A stretch of 15,352 nt of DNA from an uncultured Acidimicrobiales bacterium (GCA_937942965.1 CALDGN010000206.1:1-15352), one strand, 5' to 3'. Counted from the first letter of the stretch, positions 1 through 4,800 are shown. Numbers and translations are program-made. Notes: generated by a model not told the origin, from the sequence alone.

Positions 1-1
1 A

Positions 2-44
2 CTCACCGATCCAGTACCCGGAAACTGGGCACCGAATCGGTGAG
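2..44 (-). repeat. 43-nt hairpin element, copy 1 (downstream of rtcB)
   Basis: On the minus strand this begins 17 nt after the rtcB stop codon. A 9-bp outer stem joins CTCACCGAT and ATCGGTGAG, and an inner 5-bp stem joins CCAGT and ACTGG. It shares its length (43 nt), its end sequences CTCACCGA/TCGGTGAG and about 30 of 43 positions with the hairpin at 4097-4139. It could act as a 3'-end or terminator hairpin for the rtcB transcript, but only one base of downstream sequence is visible, so no T-tract can be checked. The pairing is certain on paper; the function is unknown. Confidence 0.5.
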
Positions 45-61
45 AAGGAAGCGGTGGGCGG

Positions 62-1273
62 TCAGCCGCCCTTGTAGTTGAGGATTGTCTCGAGCCGATG
101 CTCGACCGCAACCAGGTCACGCTGGTTGTCCATGACTTCGCCGATGTCCTTGTAGGCGTCGGGATGCTCATCGAGCAGCGCCTTGGGATCCTCGTTCCAG
201 GCGATGCCTTCCATGGCCTCGACCAGCGACTCGACGCTCAGCTGCTTCCGGGCTGCGGTCCGCGACAGCGTTCGACCGGCACCATGCGATGCCGAGCGGT
301 ACGAGTCGGGGTTACCGAGTCCAGAAACGATGAACGAGCCGGTCGCCATCGAGCCAGGGATGACGCCCATCTTGTTGTTCGAAGCATCGATCGCTCCCTT
401 GCGGGTGATCCACATTTCGATGCCGTGATGAACTTCGCACGACGCGTAGTTGTGATGGCACTGGATCTGCTTGCCGTCGGCAACGAATCCGGTGTGCTCC
501 ATCACGCGACGCAGGACGTCTTCGATGGCGAGCATCATCTGCGCTCGGTTCTCGAGGGCGTAGTCCTGAGCCCAGAGCATGCCGGTGATGTAGGCATCGA
601 ACTCGTCGGTGCCCTGCACGAAGTGGGCCAGATCGGGGTCCTCGAGCGGCTGCTCGAGTGCCTTCTTGAGCTGGTTCTTCGCCTTGCCGATGTGCTCCTG
701 AGCGAACAGGTTGCCCGGTCCTCGTGAGCCCGAGTGCAGCACGATCCACACCCGATCGGTCTCGTCGACGGTCAACTCGACGAAGTGGTTACCTCCGCCG
801 AGGGTGCCGAACTGGGACGCGATCTTCTTGGGGTTGAATCGGTCCGACTTCACGTCGGGCGCGGTCCGGACCAGACGATCGAGCGCCTTGGAACGGACAG
901 CCCGGTCGTGTGAGCCGTTGCCTCGGTTGCCTCGTCGAGGCTGACCCGACGGCACTGCCTTGGCAATGCCGCTATGGATCTTGGTGAGGAACGGATCGAC
1001 CTGGTCGCGAGTGAAGACCGTCTTCTGGGCGATCATGCCGCAACCGATATCGACGCCGACCGCAGCCGGGATGATCGAACCTTCGGTCGCGACGACTGAG
1101 CCGACGGTTGCGCCCATGCCCAGGTGGGCGTCGGGCATCAGAGCCAACGGCTCGTGCACGAACGACAGTCCAGCCGTGCGGTGCGCCTGCGCCATGGTCT
1201 TGGCATCGAGATCCGTCGCCCAGGAAAGGACCTTTCCCTCGCGGGTCGGCGTAGCTCGGATTGGGGTGTTCAT
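62..1273 (-). CDS. rtcB: RtcB family RNA-splicing ligase
   Basis: This is a 403-aa RtcB ligase. The family joins RNA 2',3'-cyclic-phosphate or 3'-phosphate ends to 5'-OH ends using GTP and Mn2+, through a guanylated histidine, in the cytoplasm. Length matches bacterial RtcB (about 400 aa). Visible hallmarks are GVDIGCG around D75/C78 (metal Cys), GGGNHFVE with N162/H163, VLHSGSRG with H180, HHNYAS with H273/H274, and SHGAGR with H330, the expected guanylation site. The ATG has a good Shine-Dalgarno (AGGAAGGAG) at normal spacing. It lies 69 nt downstream of the Ro60 gene on the same strand, so the two are probably co-transcribed, with a 12-bp hairpin between them. No archease or RtcA gene is in the window. 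RtcB beside Ro60 and a Y RNA fits RNA repair or turnover. Confidence 0.97.
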   Translation of the reverse strand: MNTPIRATPTREGKVLSWATDLDAKTMAQAHRTAGLSFVHEPLALMPDAHLGMGATVGSVVATEGSIIPAAVGVDIGCGMIAQKTVFTRDQVDPFLTKIHSGIAKAVPSGQPRRGNRGNGSHDRAVRSKALDRLVRTAPDVKSDRFNPKKIASQFGTLGGGNHFVELTVDETDRVWIVLHSGSRGPGNLFAQEHIGKAKNQLKKALEQPLEDPDLAHFVQGTDEFDAYITGMLWAQDYALENRAQMMLAIEDVLRRVMEHTGFVADGKQIQCHHNYASCEVHHGIEMWITRKGAIDASNNKMGVIPGSMATGSFIVSGLGNPDSYRSASHGAGRTLSRTAARKQLSVESLVEAMEGIAWNEDPKALLDEHPDAYKDIGEVMDNQRDLVAVEHRLETILNYKGG

Positions 1274-1299
1274 GGCGATCTCCTTCCTGCCATGATCGT

Positions 1300-1333
1300 C
1301 CGGGAGGGCGGCAGCGTGCCACCACCCTCCCGG
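1300..1333 (-). promoter_or_regulatory. 12-bp hairpin between the Ro60 gene and rtcB
   Basis: The 12-nt arms at 1300-1311 and 1322-1333 pair fully (one G-U) around a 10-nt loop, within the 69-nt gap between the Ro60 stop and the rtcB start. No T-run follows on the minus strand. An mRNA-processing or stability element, or an attenuator setting the Ro60:RtcB ratio, seems more likely than a classical terminator. The structure is seen; the function is inferred. Confidence 0.5.
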
Positions 1334-1342
1334 CTTGGATTG

Positions 1343-2893
1343 TTAGAAGGGCCAGTCGGCGTTGCGACCTGCCTCGAGCGTCTGCATCAAGGTGAAGGTC
1401 GCGTCGCTGAAACCGGCCAGCGTGTAGCGGCCCGTCTGACCCGACGGCAGCGACCGAGGTCGGTAGCCGGCGAGGTCGACGGTGTAGATGGTTGGGACGT
1501 ACGACAGGTCGACGCTGCCTGCGTCGGTCATCTGGTCATCGGTGAACAGGACGACCCGGTCGTGGAGCCGCGGATCGAAATGGTCTCGAATCGCCGTGTG
1601 GCCATAGGTCGCGTGACCGACCGAACCAACGCTCGAAACCACCCGGTCGACGATGCCCAGCGTCGACGCGCCGCGCTTGGTGCGCAGACGACGGTTTCGC
1701 TGACCGAAGATGACGATCTCGTTGTCGACACCGCGTCGAGCCGTGATCGCAGCCATCACTGCGGCGATCTCGACTCGGGTCATCGTCGACTTCCGGCTCA
1801 CCGTGGCCTGCATCGAACCCGAGGTATCGATGACGACCAGCGTGCGGTCGAGCGCTGGAACATTCGTTGCTGAATGGTCCAGCGTGAAGCCGAGTGCCCG
1901 CTTCCACGTGTCGCTCGGAGCGTGCTTGTAGGCAGCCCAGACCTGGTACGGGAAGATACGCGACCTGGCGACCTCGTCCGGATCGGTGATCTTGTCGAAG
2001 ACGGCAGCGATTGCTCGCTGACCGATGCCCTGCTCGTCGAAGTTCCGCAGGTTCCGGATGAGCGCCATCACGCCCATCGATGGAATCGCAGCCTCCCACG
2101 CCTCGGCATCCATGCCACCTGGCAGCCAACCGGCCAGTCGCTCCCACGACGTGCCTGCCTTTGCCAAGCCTGCGGCGCCGTCCTTGCGGAGCAGCTCGCG
2201 TCGATCCTCGACCGCAACCGTCTTCTGGGCTGCGGCTGCAGCCAGCTTCGGAAGCATCGCCGGATCGGCAATCGCGTCATTGTGGTGACGGTGATCGAGC
2301 AGCCACTTGAAGAGCGCGCTCTGCTTAGCGTCGCGCGGCTTCGGGTGGGTCAGCTCGATGACGTCGGCCATCCGGATGCCTCGACCAACACCGTCGTAGC
2401 GCAGCGCGCTTCGCTCGGTGTAGAGCCGGACAGCCCCATCGGCGATGCCTCGCTTGACGGCCATCTTGAGCTGACGACCGTGACGGCTATGCCAGTAGCC
2501 GAGCATCTCGGCTGGCTCGTCACCACGCTGCAGGACCGAGTTGACGACCGATCGGCCGCCCTCGCCGCCAGCGGCGACGTACTCGGCCGCCAACATGACA
2601 GCTGCGGATCGGATCTTGAGCTCGTTGCGGAGGTACGGGGCGAGTCGACGGACGAAGTCGGGGTTCGACTTCGTCGCACGGTGCACGAGATCGACAAAGC
2701 GGGTCTCGCGCTCGGTGGCCGACTCGTAGAACGAGCCCTCGGTCGCCAGGTACGTGGCGGCCATGAGGAACAGTTCGGTCTCGAGCTCAGGTGCGAAGCC
2801 CACACCGAGTTCGTGCGTGAGCGTTCGAGCACCGCTCGTACGGATGGGGCTGGTGAGCTTGGTTCGGATGTTCTTGGCGCTGAAGGTTGCCAT
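1343..2893 (-). CDS. rsr: Ro60/Rsr-type TROVE domain RNA-binding protein
   Basis: This 516-aa protein matches bacterial Ro60 orthologues (Rsr) in length and layout. The N-terminal helical-repeat TROVE region spans about residues 20-340 and should form the ring that binds single-stranded 3' ends inside and Y RNA outside. The C-terminal von Willebrand A-like domain starts near residue 350 (TLVVIDTSGSM) with an intact MIDAS, D356-x-S-x-S360, a later Thr in the GHATYGHT segment, and FTDD at 450-453. The start ATG has AAAGGAGGG just upstream. A tRNA-like RNA with a long terminal stem ends 59 nt before the start codon, and rtcB follows on the same strand. In Deinococcus and Salmonella, Rsr works with Y RNA and exoribonucleases in RNA quality control. 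Here the neighbours suggest surveillance or rejoining of damaged, tRNA-sized RNAs. The gene symbol is used by analogy. Confidence 0.95.
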   Translation of the reverse strand: MATFSAKNIRTKLTSPIRTSGARTLTHELGVGFAPELETELFLMAATYLATEGSFYESATERETRFVDLVHRATKSNPDFVRRLAPYLRNELKIRSAAVMLAAEYVAAGGEGGRSVVNSVLQRGDEPAEMLGYWHSRHGRQLKMAVKRGIADGAVRLYTERSALRYDGVGRGIRMADVIELTHPKPRDAKQSALFKWLLDHRHHNDAIADPAMLPKLAAAAAQKTVAVEDRRELLRKDGAAGLAKAGTSWERLAGWLPGGMDAEAWEAAIPSMGVMALIRNLRNFDEQGIGQRAIAAVFDKITDPDEVARSRIFPYQVWAAYKHAPSDTWKRALGFTLDHSATNVPALDRTLVVIDTSGSMQATVSRKSTMTRVEIAAVMAAITARRGVDNEIVIFGQRNRRLRTKRGASTLGIVDRVVSSVGSVGHATYGHTAIRDHFDPRLHDRVVLFTDDQMTDAGSVDLSYVPTIYTVDLAGYRPRSLPSGQTGRYTLAGFSDATFTLMQTLEAGRNADWPF

Positions 2894-2952
2894 GATGATC
2901 GCCCTCCTTTCGGGCGTCGCGTTGGGTTGAGTTGTTTGATTGCGTGAGGCAT

Positions 2953-3082
2953 CCCCGCCGCCGAGATGTGCCTCGAGGGAACCGTGTGAACCGGGAATAT
3001 CGGAGTTGAACCGATGCCTGTTCAGGGCCTAGCCAGAAGTAGCCCGGCTCTTCGCAGCTCGAAACACATCTCGACGGCGGGG
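2953..3082 (-). ncRNA. candidate bacterial Y RNA (YrlA-like), tRNA-mimicking
   Basis: This 130-nt minus-strand element lies directly upstream of the Ro60 gene. Its ends form one continuous 25-bp stem: 3065-3082 with 2953-2970 (18 bp, one G-U), continued by 3058-3064 with 2971-2977 (7 bp, two G-U). Inside is a tRNA-like module. An 8-bp acceptor-like helix (3043-3050 with 2988-2995) encloses a perfect T arm: ATCGG, loop TTCAACT, CCGAT (2999-3015), which matches TTCRANY. A second small hairpin has GCC/GGC around a 7-nt loop. Known bacterial Y RNAs have a Ro-binding terminal stem, a tRNA-like module and a gene next to rsr, so this fits closely. No anticodon arm or D arm of normal form is present, so it is not a tRNA. 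Exact ends, promoter and the Ro-contact bases were not determined. Confidence 0.8.
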
Positions 3083-3107
3083 GGTAGAGATTGATGCCTG
3101 CCTGGGA

Positions 3108-3154
3108 ACGCCGCTCGCATTCGCTCGCTAACCGAGTTCGACTACGTCGAACTC
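3108..3154. repeat. palindromic intergenic repeat, divergent copy
   Basis: This is a divergent relative of the 50-bp repeats at 3932 and 4394. It shares the order: a C/T/G-rich block with repeated GCTCGC, then accgagttcg, then a perfect palindrome. The palindrome is gagttcgac-tac-gtcgaactc (3134-3154), 9 bp with a 3-nt loop. One stem base pair differs from the other copies on both arms (G:C became A:T), so pairing is kept. It sits between the decayed tRNA-Asn-like element and the Y RNA. Confidence 0.55.
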
Positions 3155-3172
3155 GCGCACTGAACTTCGAAC

Positions 3173-3244
3173 AAGGGCCGAGAAGATTCGAACCTGCGAC
3201 CTGCCGATGAACAGTCGGAAGAAGTCCCAGCCTTCGCATCAGGC
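3173..3244 (-). pseudogene. decayed tRNA-Asn(GTT)-like element without acceptor stem
   Basis: Read on the minus strand, the tRNA order is present: a D arm GAAG/CTTC around a 7-nt loop with GGG; an anticodon arm of 4 bp (CCGA/TCGG) with loop CTGTTCA, giving anticodon GTT after T33; a 5-nt variable loop AGGTC; and a T loop TTCGAAT. However, the T stem has a C-C mismatch and two G-U pairs. The expected 3' acceptor strand CGGCCCT finds no partner in the upstream GCCTGAT. It is either a dead tRNA or a tRNA-like domain of another transcript. An intact tRNA-Asn(GTT) is present at 4456-4527. Confidence 0.5.
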
Positions 3245-3257
3245 GGGCATCGATCTT

Positions 3258-3294
3258 GGTCCGCGCCGCCTCCACCACGGGGGCGGCGCGGACC
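3258..3294 (-). terminator. 13-bp GC-rich hairpin after the HNH gene
   Basis: A perfect 13-bp inverted repeat (3258-3270 with 3282-3294) has an 11-nt loop and lies 36 nt beyond the HNH stop codon. The stem is almost all G-C. No T-tract follows on the minus strand (AAGATCG follows), so it would be a hairpin-only terminator or a transcript-end stabiliser. It separates the HNH gene from the tRNA-like and Y RNA region. Confidence 0.5.
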
Positions 3295-3330
3295 TGAGTT
3301 TCAAGAGGCCAATGGCGCAGTATGAGATGG

Positions 3331-3834
3331 CTACGCCGAGGCAGGAACCCACGCAGCCCACTCGGGGCGCACGACGGGAACCAAAGAGATCACGCCAAGG
3401 GGCGCGATCGGGGCTCGCTTGAGCGTCCAACCGAGGTCCTCCAACGTGCGGTCGCCCTTGCGAGCATTGTGCGCACGGCACATCAGCACGCAGTTCTCCC
3501 ACGAATTGCCACCGCCCTTGGAGCGGGGCACGACGTGGTCGACCGTTTCGCCTCGATCGTCGCAGCCAGTCACCTGGCAGCGACCCTCGTCGCGAACACG
3601 GAGGCCCGCTCGTGAGAACGGAGCCTTCTGGCCACGCATGCCGGAGAACGACACCATCCGCATCAGTCGGACGACGTGCGGAAACGGAAACTCGGTGCCG
3701 CCGGCCGAGCGAATCACTCGGTCCTCGTCTGTTTCGACGATCTCGGCACGGCCGCCGACCACGAGGGTGACGGCCCGCTTCCAGGAGACGACCGCAAGCG
3801 GTTCGTACGAGGCGTTGAGCAGTAGAACGGACAT
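3331..3834 (-). CDS. HNH endonuclease
   Basis: A 167-aa HNH nuclease with the N-terminal region typical of a widespread actinobacterial family (VLLLNASYEPLAVV, residues 3-16). The HNH module covers about residues 80-130. C86 and C91 with C119 and H122 form the likely structural zinc site, D99-H100 (VDHVVPRSKGG) carries the catalytic His, and N123 with KGDRT (126-130) completes the betabeta-alpha-metal fold. The ATG at 3834 was chosen because AAGGAGGTGACC lies immediately upstream; the frame is open further upstream, but only through tRNA genes. It sits inside the tRNA cluster, with a His-like tRNA upstream and an Asn-like remnant downstream. HNH genes are reported next to actinobacterial tRNA arrays, so a role in mobility is possible. 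This subfamily is also common as a stable chromosomal gene, and its substrate is unknown. Confidence 0.93.
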   Translation of the reverse strand: MSVLLLNASYEPLAVVSWKRAVTLVVGGRAEIVETDEDRVIRSAGGTEFPFPHVVRLMRMVSFSGMRGQKAPFSRAGLRVRDEGRCQVTGCDDRGETVDHVVPRSKGGGNSWENCVLMCRAHNARKGDRTLEDLGWTLKRAPIAPLGVISLVPVVRPEWAAWVPASA

Positions 3835-3931
3835 GACGGTCACCTCCTTGTGGTGATTGATGGTTTGCGTGTTCCCCGGATCGAGGAAAGCACACGACGG
3901 CCAAGCGCCGCCGAGCTTTTGCGCCACCGAT

Positions 3932-3981
3932 GGCGTCGCTCGCTGCGCTCGCTTACCGAGTTCGGCTTCGCCGAACATCGA
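3932..3981. repeat. 50-bp palindromic intergenic repeat, copy A
   Basis: This copy is identical at 47 of 50 positions to the copy at 4394-4443. It starts ggcgtcgctc, continues with cgcttaccgag, and ends with a 7-bp hairpin gttcggc-ttc-gccgaac (3960-3976) plus atcga. It lies between the HNH gene start and the His-like tRNA. It resembles REP-type intergenic palindromes. No transposase gene is in the window. Confidence 0.7.
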
Positions 3982-3998
3982 GCTGCGCCGGCGGCAAG

Positions 3999-4088
3999 GG
4001 TGAACGGACGGAATCGAACCGACGAAGCCCCATGCGGGACCCAGGGTCACAACCTGGTGCGGCCACGGGTGCATCGCAATAGTCAACC
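3999..4088 (-). tRNA. aberrant tRNA-His(GTG)-like gene with long variable arm
   Basis: The anticodon arm is perfect: CCAGG/CCTGG with loop TTGTGAC, giving GTG. The T loop TTCGATT is canonical, and the T stem GTCGG/CCGTC has one mismatch. His identity features are present: a G at position -1 (4088) opposite C73 (3999). Unusual points are a 17-nt variable arm (4024-4040) with its own stem CCC-GCAT-GGG, which is class II form and not normal for tRNA-His, a large 13-nt D loop, and only 5 of 7 acceptor pairs between GTTGACT and CGTTCAC. It may be a specialised or decaying tRNA, or the tRNA-like part of a longer RNA including the hairpin at 4097-4139. Aminoacylation is uncertain. Confidence 0.55.
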
Positions 4089-4096
4089 CCTCCGAA

Positions 4097-4139
4097 CTCA
4101 CCGACTCAGATCCCGCATTCCGGGTCGTGATTCGGTGAG
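4097..4139 (-). repeat. 43-nt hairpin element, copy 2 (in the tRNA array)
   Basis: The outer 8-bp stem is CTCACCGA/TCGGTGAG, then a 3-bp TCA/TGA stem, an internal loop and a 4-bp CCCG/CGGG stem capped by GAATG. Length and ends are the same as the element at 2-44. It lies between tRNA-Leu and the His-like tRNA. Flanking ACCCC (4150-4146) and GGGGT (4090-4086) on the minus strand could lengthen the stem across an internal loop. It may be a processing signal, a hairpin terminator or a structured RNA. Confidence 0.55.
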
Positions 4140-4155
4140 AACAAGGGGGTGTGAG

Positions 4156-4237
4156 TACTTCCCCTGGGAGTCGAACCCAGATGCCTTGCGGCCACGGCTT
4201 CTGAGGCCGCTGCGTATTCCAGTTCCGCCAGGGAAGC
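4156..4237 (-). tRNA. tRNA-Leu(CAG)
   Basis: A class II cloverleaf of 82 nt. The acceptor GCTTCCC/GGGAAGT is full length with a G-U first pair, and the discriminator is A. The anticodon arm GCGGC/GCCGT has loop CTCAGAA and anticodon CAG. The variable arm GGCCGCAAGGCAT forms a GCC-GCAA-GGC stem-loop. The T arm CTGGG/CCCAG has loop TTCGACT. CCA is not encoded. It lies 9 nt after tRNA-Phe on the same strand, so they are probably cut from one precursor. Confidence 0.92.
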
Positions 4238-4246
4238 AAGTTGTTG

Positions 4247-4319
4247 TGGCACGGGCTGGAGTCGAACCAGCGACCTGCGGGTCTTCACACCACCGCTCTG
4301 CCACCTGAGCTACCGCGCC
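4247..4319 (-). tRNA. tRNA-Phe(GAA)
   Basis: A 73-nt cloverleaf with acceptor GGCGCGG/CCGTGCC (one G-U), discriminator A, D arm GCTC/GAGC, variable loop AGGTC, and a perfect T arm GCTGG/CCAGC with TTCGACT. The anticodon loop GTGAAGA puts GAA after T33. The anticodon stem GTGGT/CCCGC contains a T-C mismatch at the base closing the loop and one T-G pair, so function may be reduced. Only 4 nt separate it from tRNA-Arg upstream. No CCA is encoded. Confidence 0.85.
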
Positions 4320-4323
4320 ATTG

Positions 4324-4396
4324 AGCCTTCGGAGAGATTCGAACTCCCGGCCACCTGGTTCGAAGCCAGGCACTCTGTCCCCTGAGTTACGAAGGC
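4324..4396 (-). tRNA. tRNA-Arg(TCG)
   Basis: A 73-nt cloverleaf with perfect acceptor GCCTTCG/CGAAGGC, D arm ACTC/GAGT, anticodon arm CCTGG/CCAGG with loop CTTCGAA (anticodon TCG), variable loop TGGCC, and T arm GGGAG/CTCTC with TTCGAAT. The base after the acceptor is T, an uncommon discriminator for Arg, which is usually A or G. No CCA is encoded. Its first three nucleotides coincide with the edge of the 50-bp repeat at 4394-4443. Confidence 0.9.
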
Positions 4397-4443
4397 GTCG
4401 CTCACTGCGTTCGCTTACCGAGTTCGGCTACGCCGAACATCGA
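4394..4443. repeat. 50-bp palindromic intergenic repeat, copy B
   Basis: This copy matches copy A (3932-3981) at 47 of 50 bases. The hairpin is gttcggc-tac-gccgaac (4422-4438). A truncated third piece (cgtcgctcgctgcgaga) runs from 4447 to 4463, into the 3' acceptor strand of tRNA-Asn. It fills most of the spacer between tRNA-Asn and tRNA-Arg. Confidence 0.7.
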
Positions 4444-4455
4444 AAACGTCGCTCG

Positions 4456-4527
4456 CTGCGAGAGCAGGGATCGAACCTGCGCACCCCGGGTAACAACCGG
4501 GCACTCTGCCAACTGAGTTATCTCGCA
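4456..4527 (-). tRNA. tRNA-Asn(GTT)
   Basis: A 72-nt cloverleaf with acceptor TGCGAGA/TCTCGCA (U1-A72) and discriminator G, both normal for bacterial tRNA-Asn. The D arm is ACTC/GAGT. The anticodon arm CCCGG/CCGGG has loop TTGTTAC, giving GTT. The variable loop is GTGC, and the T arm GCAGG/CCTGC has TTCGATC. No CCA is encoded. It is the first gene of the minus-strand tRNA array. Confidence 0.93.
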
Positions 4528-4529
4528 TT

Positions 4530-4612
4530 GGCCTTCGGCACGCGACCCGAAGGCCACAGCTGCCGAAGGTGAACCATCCGCGGAGCCGCACGAAGGGGGC
4601 GATTGCGGATGG
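4530..4612 (-). other. two stem-loops upstream of the tRNA array
   Basis: A perfect 9-bp inverted repeat ggccttcgg/ccgaaggcc (4530-4538 with 4547-4555, 8-nt loop) abuts the 5' end of tRNA-Asn. A second repeat ccatccgc/gcggatgg (4574-4581 with 4605-4612) lies just beyond. On the minus strand these would form the leader of the tRNA precursor, or mark the end of another RNA. No clear tRNA fits here, and no convincing promoter was recognised in the 4613-4721 spacer, which otherwise shows nothing recognisable. Confidence 0.35.
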
Positions 4613-4721
4613 CATTACCTCTTGAAACTCGACGCTGACGGGCTGATCTCTTCACCGGAACGTTCGCGGGATCTGTTCCTGAACCGGCATGCACCTGACA
4701 GCTATGTGATTGATTGGGGCC

Positions 4722-4762
4722 GCAAAAGCAAACGCCGCCTTCCCGTTCAGTGGGAGGCGGCG
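4722..4762 (-). terminator. rho-independent terminator of the small-gene pair
   Basis: The minus-strand hairpin has arms 4752-4762 and 4733-4744, 11 pairs with one bulged base and loop ACTGAAC. It is followed directly by TTTGCTTTTGC. It lies 38 nt past the stop codon of the 52-codon gene and separates that transcript from the tRNA array. It is the clearest intrinsic terminator in the window. Confidence 0.75.
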
Positions 4763-4800
4763 TCGAGACCCTGGGTCAGATGCTGTCGATCAACGAATCG

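Noticed and set aside
98..727. Long plus-strand frame opposite rtcB (209 codons)
   Set aside because: Composition is that of an antisense shadow of a GC-rich gene; no motif, and RtcB motifs on the other strand are complete.
1874..2947. Plus-strand frame of 357 codons opposite the Ro60 gene
   Set aside because: It is the mirror of the Ro60 reading frame and has no recognisable domain.
3058..3082. Interpreting the Y RNA stem as a simple terminator of an upstream transcript
   Set aside because: The arms enclose an 80-nt structured tRNA-like interior instead of a small loop, and no T-tract follows.
3331..4239. 302-aa version of the HNH protein
   Set aside because: The extension is translated through tRNA-Leu, the hairpin, the His-like tRNA and a repeat; the ideal Shine-Dalgarno is at 3834.
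3108..4463. CRISPR array
   Set aside because: The repeats are few, long, palindromic and irregularly spaced, with tRNAs between them, and no cas gene is present.
4530..4612. An additional tRNA before tRNA-Asn
   Set aside because: No T loop of TTCRA type or anticodon arm could be placed; only simple inverted repeats are present.
4415..4615. 66-codon minus-strand frame with an AGAGG before its ATG
   Set aside because: It runs through tRNA-Asn and a repeat; not a protein gene.
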